Shown here: piece by piece, positions 53,085 to 60,444 of the stretch
Numbering within the stretch: the first letter of the stretch is position 1
Layout of the letters: each line of letters opens with the position of its first letter
Origin: Bacteroidales bacterium
Lineage (GTDB): Bacteria; Bacteroidota; Bacteroidia; Bacteroidales; F082
Assembly (NCBI GenBank): GCA_024400295.1
Contig: JAKSNA010000013.1
Span: forward strand, 1 to 60,444
Length of the DNA stretch: 60,444 nucleotides
Reading direction: 5' to 3'
Notes under the pieces: model-generated
What the model was told of the DNA's origin: nothing
Database searches by the model: none
What the model saw: only the letters and a program-made list of their open reading frames with translations
Program-made: the position numbers and the translations under genes

Positions 53085-53963
53085 ATGAAGATAGCACTCT
53101 ACGGAAAGACATTACGCGCTGAAAGCGAAGGGCTTTTGAGGGAAGTCATCGGCATCCTGCATGGAGCCGGAGCGGAGATTTCTGTTTACGGTCCGTTCCT
53201 CGACACTGTGGTGCAATGTCTTGACGGAAATGTTAAATATCATATTTTCAACGGCTACGAACAACTGAAAGGCAATGCCGACATGGTGTTCTCCCTCGGC
53301 GGTGACGGTACCGTCCTCGACTGCGTGCCTCTGGTCCGTGACAGCGGCATCCCCGTCTTCGGAATCAACATGGGACGCCTCGGCTTCCTCTCAAGCGTGT
53401 CGTCGGACGAGACGCTGAACGCCGTGTCGAACATCCTTGCCGGGAATTATGAGGTCGAACACCGGACAATGGTCGAAATCGTTGACAACGAGGCGCTTTT
53501 CGACGGGATCAACTACGGGCTTAACGAGGTGAGCATACAGCACCGCTCATACGACAGCCTGATTGAGGTTCAGGTCTTTGTCGGCGAACGGCTTCTCAAC
53601 AAGTACTGGGGCGACGGCGTCCTGCTTTCGACGCCGACCGGCTCGACGGCGTATTCGTTGTCCGCCGGCGGCCCGATAGTCGCGCCTGACGTCACCAGCT
53701 TCGTGATAACACCGATAGCCGCGCACAACCTGAGCATGAGGCCTGTCATCATCTCTGACGACAGCAGGGTGAAAATCAAGGTGAACGGACGCTGCGAGAA
53801 ATATGCCCTCGGCCTCGACTCACGCATCAGGCTCGTTGACAGGACTTTTGAATTTGAAATTAAAAAGGCGGATTTCTTTTTCAATATCGTGAAAATGCCT
53901 TACCGTGATTTCTTCGGAACTGTGAGGAGCAAACTTCTCTGGGGAAACGATGTCAGAAATTAA
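53085..53963 (+). CDS. nadK: NAD kinase
   Basis: 292 residues from the ATG at 53085; a GTG one codon earlier is also in frame. Motifs: GGDGTVLDC in VFSLGGDGTV, GINMGRLGFLS, LNEVSIQHR and the TPTGSTAYSLSAGGPIVAPD loop. It makes NADP from NAD, which feeds the NADP-dependent NfnAB pair encoded just upstream. It is separated from nfnB by a palindromic repeat and lies three bases before the metal exporter gene. Confidence 0.94.
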   Translation: MKIALYGKTLRAESEGLLREVIGILHGAGAEISVYGPFLDTVVQCLDGNVKYHIFNGYEQLKGNADMVFSLGGDGTVLDCVPLVRDSGIPVFGINMGRLGFLSSVSSDETLNAVSNILAGNYEVEHRTMVEIVDNEALFDGINYGLNEVSIQHRSYDSLIEVQVFVGERLLNKYWGDGVLLSTPTGSTAYSLSAGGPIVAPDVTSFVITPIAAHNLSMRPVIISDDSRVKIKVNGRCEKYALGLDSRIRLVDRTFEFEIKKADFFFNIVKMPYRDFFGTVRSKLLWGNDVRN

Positions 53964-53966
53964 ACA

Positions 53967-55226
53967 ATGACTTTACATTCTATTTATCTTATTCTGCAGC
54001 AAGTGCTTATCATCACGGCGTTCGTTCTCGGAATGATGATGATAATTGAGTTTATAAACGTGAAGACCGGCGGCTTGTGGTCTAAGAGGCTTCAGACCTC
54101 GCCGTGGATCCAGATAATAATCGGCGCGGTGATGGGCGTGATACCTGGCTGTCTCGGCACCTACACCATCGTCTCGCTTTACATCCACCGCGTGGTGAAC
54201 TTCCCCGCGCTGATGGCGACACTTGTCGCGACGGCAGGTGACGAGTCGTTTTTCATGTTCTCGCTTTTCCCAGGTAAAGCGTTGTTAATCACGGCGATTT
54301 TGTTTGTGCTGGCAATAGTCGTAGGCGGAATCCTGCAGTCAACGATGAAAAACAAATTCGTCGGACTGACGGAGAAATCGTTCCCGTTACACGAAGGGCA
54401 CGATGTCTGCCATCACCACGGACATCATCATGAAGACGAGAAATGCGAAGTGTGCGACCACCATCACTCCGTCAGGGAGAATTTCAGGAATCTGACGTTC
54501 GTCCGCGCCTTGCTGATGACGATGTGCGTGACGATTCTGGCGTTGATTCTCAGCGGCGTCATCGACGGGCAACACCAACTTAACATGTTGATGGGAGGAC
54601 AGAGCGAAGAGTCGGTCGTCGAGTCGTTCGGTGTTGAACACCACGAATTACACGAATCGCACGAAGGATGTCACCACGAATTACACGAAGAGAGTCACCA
54701 CGAATCACACGAATTGCACGAATCGCACGAATGTTTGGGGCATCATCATGATCATGGCGGCGAGGCTGACTGGATTCGTTATACGCTTATCGCGATGTTC
54801 TTGATAATCATGGTGATAGTTGTTGTGGCTGACGAGCATTTCCTTGAAGAGCATTTGTGGGAGCATGTCATCAAGGTGCATCTTCCGAAGATTGTCTTAT
54901 GGACGCTCGCTGTCATAGTGGGCCTGACGATTATCAATCATTTTGTTGATATACATGGACTTGTGACAAAGAATCCGTACATTGTCCTTGCGGCGGCGTT
55001 GCTTATTGGAATCATTCCGCAGTCGGGGCCGCATCTTGTCTTTGTGTTGCTGTTCATGCAGGGAAGCATCCCGTTGAGCATTTTGCTGGCGAGTTCGATT
55101 GTTCAGGACGGACACGGCGCATTGCCACTTCTCGCCGAGTCGAGGAAAGCGTTCTTCCTGTCGAAAGGAATAAGCATATTGCTCGGATTGACAGTCGGTG
55201 TCGCCGGCTTGATGATTGGCTTCTGA
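53967..55226 (+). CDS. putative manganese/heavy-metal exporter (ArsP_2-type) with His-rich loops
   Basis: 419 residues with about ten hydrophobic helices in two related halves: GAVMGVIPGCLGTYTIVSLY in the first, LIGIIPQSGPHLVFVLLFMQ in the second, and DESFFMFSLFPGKA and IVQDGHGALPLLAESRKAFF as matching loops. This is the 10-TM putative metal (Mn) transporter family. Two metal-binding loops stand out: residues 142-167 (His cluster with C-E-V-C) and 225-263, with 16 His and 10 Glu in 39 residues. The second is encoded by DNA repeats at 54639-54713. Metal and direction are inferred. Confidence 0.8.
   Translation: MTLHSIYLILQQVLIITAFVLGMMMIIEFINVKTGGLWSKRLQTSPWIQIIIGAVMGVIPGCLGTYTIVSLYIHRVVNFPALMATLVATAGDESFFMFSLFPGKALLITAILFVLAIVVGGILQSTMKNKFVGLTEKSFPLHEGHDVCHHHGHHHEDEKCEVCDHHHSVRENFRNLTFVRALLMTMCVTILALILSGVIDGQHQLNMLMGGQSEESVVESFGVEHHELHESHEGCHHELHEESHHESHELHESHECLGHHHDHGGEADWIRYTLIAMFLIIMVIVVVADEHFLEEHLWEHVIKVHLPKIVLWTLAVIVGLTIINHFVDIHGLVTKNPYIVLAAALLIGIIPQSGPHLVFVLLFMQGSIPLSILLASSIVQDGHGALPLLAESRKAFFLSKGISILLGLTVGVAGLMIGF
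54639..54713. repeat. in-frame CACGAA-type repeats inside the exporter gene
   Basis: The 18-mer CACCACGAATTACACGAA occurs at 54639-54656 and 54672-54689, and with one mismatch at 54696-54713. Offsets are 33 and 24 bases, all multiples of three, so each copy reads His-His-Glu-(Leu or Ser)-His-Glu. Confidence 0.88.
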
Positions 55227-55227
55227 T

Positions 55228-55821
55228 TTACCTTGCGAGTCCGGAGATGACGATAGAGAGGTTCGAGGCGAAGAGCTTCACCGCGATTGCCAAGAGAATC
55301 ACGCCGAAGAATTTCCTGAGTATTACCACGAAGTTGCCGCCGATTAAACGTTGTATTTTATCGACGGAGCGAAGCACGAAATAGTCGATTATGATATTGG
55401 CTATCAATGCAATCATGATGTTGATGTCGGCATACTCCGCGCGCAGCGAAAGCAGTGTCGTCAGCGCACCTGGCCCCGCGATGAGAGGGAATGCAATCGG
55501 CACGATTGACGCACCGCCGCTCGTGGCGTCGTTCTTGATAATCTCTATCCCGAGAATCATCTCCAACGCCAAGATGAAAATCACAAACGAACCCGCCACC
55601 GCAAACGACGGCGCATCAACGCTGAAAAGGTTGAGCAGCCCGTTGCCGGCATAGAAGAACGCGACGAAGAAAATCAAGGCGACCAATGCCGCCTGCCACG
55701 CCTTAATCGTCTGATTCTGAGCCTTAATGTTGATGAAGATCGGTATCGACCCCAAGATGTCAATGATGGCGAACATCACAATGAACGCACTGACTATTTC
55801 TTTGAAGTTTATCAAGTCCAT
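55228..55821 (-). CDS. MarC-family membrane protein
   Basis: 197 residues, six hydrophobic helices. It starts FKEIVSAFIVMFAIIDILGSIPIFI, here split as FKEIVSAFIVMFAI and DILGSIPIF, and includes IVPIAFPLIAGPGALTTLLS, the MarC/YhgN hallmark. The family was linked to multiple antibiotic resistance but its transported substrate is unknown. It is convergent with the metal exporter, one base apart. Its 5' leader is made largely of a tandem repeat. Confidence 0.88.
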   Translation of the reverse strand: MDLINFKEIVSAFIVMFAIIDILGSIPIFINIKAQNQTIKAWQAALVALIFFVAFFYAGNGLLNLFSVDAPSFAVAGSFVIFILALEMILGIEIIKNDATSGGASIVPIAFPLIAGPGALTTLLSLRAEYADINIMIALIANIIIDYFVLRSVDKIQRLIGGNFVVILRKFFGVILLAIAVKLFASNLSIVISGLAR

Positions 55822-55830
55822 GAAACTGTG

Positions 55831-55875
55831 AAGTTATAAAGTTTGTAAAGTTATAAAGTTTGTAAAGTTTGTAAA
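55831..55875. repeat. 17-bp tandem repeat in the marC leader
   Basis: AAGTTATAAAGTTTGTA occurs perfectly at 55831-55847 and 55848-55864, followed by a partial copy AAGTTTGTAAA. It lies between the marC promoter and its start codon. Confidence 0.8.
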
Positions 55876-55883
55876 TTTTCGTT

Positions 55884-55892
55884 GCAAAATTA
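55884..55892 (-). promoter_or_regulatory. -7 promoter element of marC
   Basis: TAATTTTGC reading leftward, 62 bases before the ATG at 55821. Confidence 0.58.
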
Positions 55893-55951
55893 CAAAAACT
55901 ATTCATTTAAAAAATATTTTCAAAAAAATCTTGCCGTGTAAAAAAAAACAC

Positions 55952-55960
55952 TATTTTTGC
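55952..55960 (+). promoter_or_regulatory. -7 promoter element of the btuB riboswitch transcript
   Basis: TATTTTTGC with a TTG at 55931-55933, directly in front of the riboswitch. Confidence 0.65.
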
Positions 55961-55967
55961 GGCGATT

Positions 55968-56117
55968 TTGGTGTCCGGAAGGACTCAATAGGGAATCGGG
56001 TGAGAATCCCGGACAGTTCCCGCTGCTGTAAGCTCTCGCAGCGTTTGCAACAGTCACTGTTCATCCTCAATGAATGGGAAGACGCAAACGTAAGGAGTAA
56101 GTCAGAAGACCTGCCAT
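55968..56117 (+). ncRNA. cobalamin riboswitch
   Basis: The conserved landmarks occur in order: GGTGTCC stem start, GGGAATC, GGTGAGAATCCCGGACAG, CCCGCTGCTGTAA, CAGTCACTG, GGGAAGACG and the B12 box AAGTCAGAAGACCTGCC (56099-56115). It lies in the leader of btuB and should repress it when adenosyl- or other cobalamins are abundant. About 90 bases separate it from the start codon, enough for an expression platform; I did not resolve the switching stem. Confidence 0.95.
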
Positions 56118-56208
56118 AAATCAAAGACAAACAATGACTTTCGGGACAAGAGTCAGTCGTGGAATCCCTTCGATGACATCTTTCCCGAGCAAACTTTTGA
56201 ACGTGGAT

Positions 56209-58101
56209 ATGAGAAAGTGTCTGATATTGCTTATGTTTTTCGCGATGGCGTTTTTCGCTTCGGCGCAGGATACCATCATGCTGCAAAGCGTTGAGGTCAA
56301 GGCTGTTGCGATAAGGAGCAACGAGCTTGAGACAACGATGGGGCGCCGGATGGACACCTCTGTCATAAACCGTCTCAGCTCTGTGCCGATGTCGCAGCTC
56401 CTGATACAACACAGCCCTGTCTTCATCAAGACTTACGGCCCCGGCGGCATCGCAACTGCTTCATTCAGAGGCACAACGGCAAGTCACACCCTCGTGCTGT
56501 GGAACGGTTTCCAGCTCAACGCACCGTCACTCGGTCAGGTCGATTTCAGCACGATACCAGTCTTCATGACCGACCAGATCTCGTTGAAATGGGGCAGCGG
56601 CACATCGACCAACAACGGCGGACTCGGCGGAGTGGTCAGTATCTCTAATGATGAATATTTCTGTAAAGGATTGATAGTTAATCTGAAACAAACATACGGC
56701 AGCTTTAACACCCTCGGCACTTACGCCACCTTAGGTTACTCATGGGCAAACCATCTGCTGAGGGTTAAAGCTTACCGCGCGTCAAGCGACAATGACTTTA
56801 CCTATAATAACATAGGTGTCATTCCGCATCAGAAGATGAAACAGAAAAACGCGGATTATACCGATTACGGCATGATGCCTGAATATCAGTGGTGCTTCGG
56901 TAACTCGTTGATAACCATTGTGTCGTGGAACCAAAAAAGCCATCGTAACTGCCCGCAAATCATGCCGAATGTCGGAAACGACAACACTGTTGAATATACC
57001 GACAATGATTTCTCGCGGAATTATATCTCGTTCAAAAATTATTGGAATACCGGAAAAATAGAGGTTAAGTCATCGTATTTCTTTGAAAATCAACATTATG
57101 TGTTGAATACGTTCACCGACATCGGTACTCCGGTGACTACGACCGACTCGAAGAATACCGCGAATGTCTTTCACCAAATCGCAGATGTCGAGCAGAATCT
57201 GTTCCGCTCGTGGAAGATAAATGCTAAGATTCAGTGGGACCATGAGCAGGTGAAGTCGAATGACTATGACGGCGTGAAGAAACGCGATGTGTTCTCGACA
57301 TACGCGGCGTTGAACGGCAACGTGTTGAGAAACATCGGATTACGCGCCACTTTGCGTAACGACATCGTTGACGGCAAGTCGGTTGGCTTTTTCCCTACGG
57401 CGACGGTTTCATATTCATTCATTTATCTTAATGGATTGAAAATCAGTGCGGGTTACAGCCATAACTACAGAAACCCGAGTCTGAACGACCTCTATTGGAA
57501 CCCGGGCGGCAACCCTGATCTCAAGCCTGAGGATGGAAAGACCGTTGACGGAAACCTGAATTTCACACGCGCGTTTGAACGCCTCTCCGTTGAAAGCCAG
57601 GTGGGGGCGTATTATTCTCAGGTGTCGGACTGGATTCAGTGGAAGCCGACGAGCTACCGTTATTGGGTGCCTGAAAACGTCTCGACGGTGACGGCATACG
57701 GCGCGGAGATTCATCTGAAGCTGAATTACAAACTCGAGCGTTGGAACTTCTCGGTTTCAGGGAATTATGTTTACAGCCATACTACCGATGAGAACGATAA
57801 ACAATTGATTTATATTCCGTTGCATCACGCAAACGCCTTCGCTGACGTCAGTTGGAGAGGCTGGAGTCTGTCTTACACACTGGAATACACTGGAGAGAGA
57901 AAGACTTCGATGAACGACAATGAGTTTTATGGTTTCAGGCTGATGCCTTATGCATTGCATCATGTTTCGATGGGAAAACATTTTTGGAAATTAGATATTG
58001 AATTGAAAATTAACAACTTGACTGATAAGGACTATCAGGCAATTTTATGGCGCGCTATGCCTGGCAGGAGTTATGAGGTCAGCTTAAATTTTAAACTATG
58101 A
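56209..58101 (+). CDS. btuB: TonB-dependent cobalamin receptor (BtuB)
   Basis: 630 residues from the ATG at 56209, which opens a signal peptide (MRKCLILLMFFAMAFFASAQ). Earlier in-frame ATGs at 56134 and 56173 lack one. The plug domain (about 30-140) includes TASFRGTTASHTLVLWNGFQ; a 22-strand barrel follows, with YSHNYRNPSLNDLYWNPGGN, LKPEDGKTVDGN and a final strand ending in an aromatic/Leu pair (YEVSLNFKL). Control by a B12 riboswitch and a BtuG-like partner downstream make cobalamin the expected ligand. The stop overlaps the next gene by four bases. Confidence 0.9.
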   Translation: MRKCLILLMFFAMAFFASAQDTIMLQSVEVKAVAIRSNELETTMGRRMDTSVINRLSSVPMSQLLIQHSPVFIKTYGPGGIATASFRGTTASHTLVLWNGFQLNAPSLGQVDFSTIPVFMTDQISLKWGSGTSTNNGGLGGVVSISNDEYFCKGLIVNLKQTYGSFNTLGTYATLGYSWANHLLRVKAYRASSDNDFTYNNIGVIPHQKMKQKNADYTDYGMMPEYQWCFGNSLITIVSWNQKSHRNCPQIMPNVGNDNTVEYTDNDFSRNYISFKNYWNTGKIEVKSSYFFENQHYVLNTFTDIGTPVTTTDSKNTANVFHQIADVEQNLFRSWKINAKIQWDHEQVKSNDYDGVKKRDVFSTYAALNGNVLRNIGLRATLRNDIVDGKSVGFFPTATVSYSFIYLNGLKISAGYSHNYRNPSLNDLYWNPGGNPDLKPEDGKTVDGNLNFTRAFERLSVESQVGAYYSQVSDWIQWKPTSYRYWVPENVSTVTAYGAEIHLKLNYKLERWNFSVSGNYVYSHTTDENDKQLIYIPLHHANAFADVSWRGWSLSYTLEYTGERKTSMNDNEFYGFRLMPYALHHVSMGKHFWKLDIELKINNLTDKDYQAILWRAMPGRSYEVSLNFKL

Positions 58102-59186
58102 AGAAACTACATTTTATCATCGTTGCAATACTGATGATTGCAACCGCTTCGTGCAAAAAAGAAAACCCCCAAGATGTCACAGCACCAGTGACGCCGATTT
58201 CAAGTGAGACAAAAGGCGTTTTCATTCTCAATGAAGGCACTTTCACTTACGCTAATTCATCGCTTTCTTATTATGACAAGGAGGCTGATACGGTTGGTAA
58301 CAACTTGTTTTTCAAGGCGAACGGCTCGCCAATCGGCGATGTCGGACAGTCGTTGGCACTTTACAACGGAAGTCTTTACATCGTTGTGAACGGCAGCAAG
58401 TACATCTATAAAGTTGATGCGGAAACCTTGAAGTTTCAGGCGAAACTCGAAGGCTTTACATCGCCGCGAAACATTTTCTCGGTAGGTGACGGCACGGCGT
58501 ATGTGTCTGACCTTCAACGCGATGGCCTTTGGCTGATTGACCTTGAAAAGATGGAACACATACAGTTTATTGAGACTGGCAATTCAACGGAGGCGATGGT
58601 GAGAGTCGGCGACGAGCTTTTCGTTTCAAACTGGTCGAATTATTATGTACCTAATTCATCAAATAATTCGGTGCAAGTGATTGATATGAAGACGAATACA
58701 CTTGTCGAAACCATTGATGTCCCGCAGGAGCCCAACGCGATGGTTGTTGATAAAAACGATGACATCTGGGTGCTTTGCAGCGGCGGCTACAATCCGGGGG
58801 AACAGGATCCGGCTTTGGTCCGCATCGATCCTGTCACTCGTGAGGTTGTCAAACCTTTATACTACTTCAATGCAGGAACCGATTACCCCGACGGACTCGC
58901 CATCGACGGGGCGGGGGAGAACCTGTATTATCTGAATGGCGGATATAACAATCTGAATGTTTACAAGATGTCGGTTGATGCGGCACAAACTCCTGATAAT
59001 CCGTTTATTGCGGCAGATGGACGCGTGTTTTACAATGTTGCCGTTGACCCCGAAAACGGTGACGTATATGTGACAAATGCGAAAAATTACGTGCAAAACG
59101 GCGATGTCGAACGTTTTTCAAAAGACGGCGAGCTGCTGAGTAAATTCACAGTCGGCGTCGTGCCGTGCTACATGCTGTTTAATTAG
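58098..59186 (+). CDS. btuG: BtuG-like surface beta-propeller lipoprotein
   Basis: 362 residues: lipobox TASC (Cys 19) followed by K-K-E-N, a plausible surface-export signal. The rest is a YncE/DUF5074-type seven-bladed propeller with blade repeats such as GVFILNEGTFTYANSSLSYY, YIYKVDAETLKFQAKLEGF, NSVQVIDMKTNTLVETIDVP and GDVYVTNAKNYVQNGDVERF. In Bacteroides, BtuG proteins of this kind capture B12 with very high affinity and sit on BtuB. Position, riboswitch control and translational coupling to btuB support that role here. Confidence 0.84.
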   Translation: MKKLHFIIVAILMIATASCKKENPQDVTAPVTPISSETKGVFILNEGTFTYANSSLSYYDKEADTVGNNLFFKANGSPIGDVGQSLALYNGSLYIVVNGSKYIYKVDAETLKFQAKLEGFTSPRNIFSVGDGTAYVSDLQRDGLWLIDLEKMEHIQFIETGNSTEAMVRVGDELFVSNWSNYYVPNSSNNSVQVIDMKTNTLVETIDVPQEPNAMVVDKNDDIWVLCSGGYNPGEQDPALVRIDPVTREVVKPLYYFNAGTDYPDGLAIDGAGENLYYLNGGYNNLNVYKMSVDAAQTPDNPFIAADGRVFYNVAVDPENGDVYVTNAKNYVQNGDVERFSKDGELLSKFTVGVVPCYMLFN

Positions 59187-59195
59187 TGCAAAAAA

Positions 59196-59232
59196 CAGGA
59201 TTTTCGGGAGTGAAAAATTCCTGAAAATCCTG
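59196..59232 (+). terminator. hairpin after btuG
   Basis: CAGGATTTTCGGGA pairs with TTCCTGAAAATCCTG with one bulge. It is followed by CGTTCCTTTTG, a weak T-tract, so it is probably the end of the btuBG transcript. Confidence 0.65.
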
Positions 59233-59254
59233 TCGTTCCTTTTGAAAAAATGCC

Positions 59255-59263
59255 TATCTTTGC
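59255..59263 (+). promoter_or_regulatory. -7 promoter element of the glycosyltransferase gene
   Basis: TATCTTTGC. It lies after the first in-frame ATG (59250), which therefore cannot be the start, and 16 bases before the TTG at 59280. Confidence 0.62.
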
Positions 59264-59279
59264 AACAAAAGTTTTTGTT

Positions 59280-60395
59280 TTGAAGATAGCCGTAAACACA
59301 CGTTTGTTGTTGAGTAACAAACTTGAAGGAATAGGATGGGTTGCGTATGAGGCATTAAGTCGCATTGTCAAGGCGCATCCGGAGGTTGAGTTTTATTTTC
59401 TTTTCGACAGGAAGCCGGATCCGAGTTTTATCTTTGCGGATAACGTGAAGCCTGTCGTGCTTTTCCCGCAGGCGCGGCACCCGTTTCTTTACATAATCTA
59501 TTTTGAGATTGCAGTTAAAAACGCTCTACGCAAGATAAACCCCGACGTGTATCTCTCAACAGACGCCTATCTGTCGCTTCGGTCAAAAGTTCGGCAAATA
59601 GCTGTGTTTCATGACATTAACTTTGAACATTTTCCGCAGGATTTCCCGAGACTGGCGTTGTGGCACTACAAGAAATTCTTCCCGAAATATGCTAAAAAAG
59701 CTGATAAGATTATCACCGTTTCGGAGTTTTCAAAACAGGATATTGTTGAAAATTATAAAGTGAGCCCGGAGAAGATTCATGTCGTCTATAATGGCGCGAA
59801 CGAGGGCTTCAAGCCGATTCCTGAAGAAGTGAAAACGTTGGTCAGAGATAAATATACATCTGGTAATCAGTATTTTATGTTTGTCGGCTCGCTTCATCCG
59901 AGAAAAAACTTAGCACGTCTGTTTCCGGCTTTCGACATCTTCAAGGAGAGAACGAAGTCTGAAATGAAATTGCTTGTTGTCGGCGAAAAACGCTGGTGGA
60001 CGGAGTCGATACAGAATGCGTATAACTCGATGAAATACAAGGACGATGTGGTCTTTGTCGGGCATTTGCAGATGAGTGAACTCAACAAAGTCACGGCGGC
60101 GGCCTTCGCTTCTGTCTATGTGTCTTATTTTGAAGGATTTGGCATCCCGATCATCGAGGCGTACCGCTGCGATGTGCCGGTGATAACGTCAAATGTCACA
60201 TCAATGCCGGAAGTCGCAGCCGATGCCGCTCTGCTCGTCAATCCGTTTGATATTGAGTCGATTGCGAATGCGATGGTTGCGATTCAGGATGAAAATGTCC
60301 GTAAGTCGTTGATAGAGAAAGGACGAATCAGGAGAGATGATTTCTCGTGGGACAAGACCGCGGAAGGATGGTGGGATGTTATAGTTAGAAGTTAA
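59280..60395 (+). CDS. GT4-family glycosyltransferase
   Basis: 371 residues from a TTG start at 59280, giving MKIAVNTRLLLSNKLEGIGW, the usual beginning of this Bacteroidota family. GT-B fold: an N-terminal acceptor domain, then SLHPRKNLARLFPAFDIF and the donor-site E-x7-E in YFEGFGIPIIEAYRCDVPVI. Activated-sugar and acceptor identity cannot be predicted; lipopolysaccharide or capsule synthesis is likely. The stop codon is covered by the first unit of a tandem repeat that runs to the window edge. Confidence 0.85.
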   Translation: MKIAVNTRLLLSNKLEGIGWVAYEALSRIVKAHPEVEFYFLFDRKPDPSFIFADNVKPVVLFPQARHPFLYIIYFEIAVKNALRKINPDVYLSTDAYLSLRSKVRQIAVFHDINFEHFPQDFPRLALWHYKKFFPKYAKKADKIITVSEFSKQDIVENYKVSPEKIHVVYNGANEGFKPIPEEVKTLVRDKYTSGNQYFMFVGSLHPRKNLARLFPAFDIFKERTKSEMKLLVVGEKRWWTESIQNAYNSMKYKDDVVFVGHLQMSELNKVTAAAFASVYVSYFEGFGIPIIEAYRCDVPVITSNVTSMPEVAADAALLVNPFDIESIANAMVAIQDENVRKSLIEKGRIRRDDFSWDKTAEGWWDVIVRS

Positions 60396-60444
60396 AAGAG
60401 GAGAGTTAAAAGAGGAGAGTTAAAAGAGGAGAGTTAAAAGAGGA
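60391..60444. repeat. 14-bp tandem array at the window's right edge
   Basis: GTTAAAAGAGGAGA is repeated perfectly at 60391, 60405 and 60419, with a fourth copy cut off by the window end. The first copy contains the glycosyltransferase stop codon TAA (60393-60395). Confidence 0.9.

Noticed and set aside
54639..54735. Frameshift or pseudogene signature in the exporter
   Set aside because: The repeats keep the frame and both flanking membrane halves are intact.
56134..56208. Longer btuB start
   Set aside because: It puts 25 residues in front of a complete signal peptide; the region more likely belongs to the riboswitch expression platform.

Overview
The window reads as a chromosomal segment of an uncultured or poorly sampled Bacteroidales (phylum Bacteroidota) bacterium. 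The evidence is internal. About two dozen genes are preceded by the Bacteroidota -7 promoter element TAnnTTTGC, with almost no Shine-Dalgarno sequences. The primary sigma factor is the short 288-residue Bacteroidota type. There is a GldI homologue, many lipoproteins with S-C lipoboxes (some with a C-K-K-D/E start suited to surface export), and a BtuB/BtuG-type vitamin B12 uptake pair. Base composition is AT-rich at the left edge and in most intergenic DNA, and clearly richer in G+C in genes such as nfnAB and the glycine-linker lipoprotein near 48.4 kb.

Layout. 0-2 kb: an AlbA_2/Schlafen-type regulator, a long AT-rich non-coding stretch and a XRE-family regulator. 2-5.8 kb: nrnA overlapping gldI, then two larger FKBP lipoproteins with two and three FKBP-like units. 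5.8-9.8 kb (minus): Wzx/Wzz/Wzy surface-polysaccharide genes. 9.9-12.4 kb: clpS overlapping a long RelA/SpoT homologue whose hydrolase motif is degenerate. 12.4-16.4 kb (minus): lolD-like ATPase, TPR protein, cysteine desulfidase. 16.5-22.6 kb (minus): TPR protein, DUF368 (PopT-type) transporter, aroE, tex, outer-membrane barrel protein. 22.6-25 kb: glmM, a small basic orphan, recR. 25.6-30.7 kb (minus): an operon running dapF, GNAT, mltG, phosphohexomutase, DUF2279, TPR lipoprotein. 30.9-33.3 kb: HtrA protease and rpoD. 33.3-36 kb (minus): a PPDK-like protein without the C-terminal barrel. 36-41.2 kb: pyrG-yidC, an orphan lipoprotein, aroK. 41.3-43.7 kb: CsgG plus three small lipoproteins (PEGA-like, DUF4810, DUF799). 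43.8-46.8 kb: divergent rlmD and bifunctional nnr. 47-50.4 kb: a more accessory-looking block of two AAA ATPases and a surface lipoprotein, rich in repeats. 50.7-55.2 kb: nfnA-nfnB-nadK and a histidine-rich metal exporter. 55.2-59.2 kb: marC, then a cobalamin riboswitch controlling btuB and a btuG-like propeller. 59.3 kb to the end: a GT4 glycosyltransferase ending in a tandem repeat at the window edge.

Most of the window is housekeeping: cell wall precursors, aromatic amino acids, nucleotide and NADP metabolism, envelope biogenesis and stress response. The parts most worth a second look are non-coding or lie at gene edges. They are dispersed GAGACGC/GCGTCTC palindromes (three copies; the two that share a downstream 15-mer flank an AAA ATPase), 14-bp-period tandem arrays that begin exactly over stop codons, an exact 40-bp-period duplication of a promoter, and a CACGAA-type repeat lying in frame inside a metal exporter where it encodes a His/Glu-rich loop. 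Among proteins, the stand-outs are the CsgG/PEGA/DUF4810/DUF799 module with a non-lipidated CsgG, the 1-2-3 ladder of FKBP lipoproteins, and the riboswitch-btuB-btuG unit. No tRNA, rRNA, CRISPR array, transposase or prophage gene was seen.
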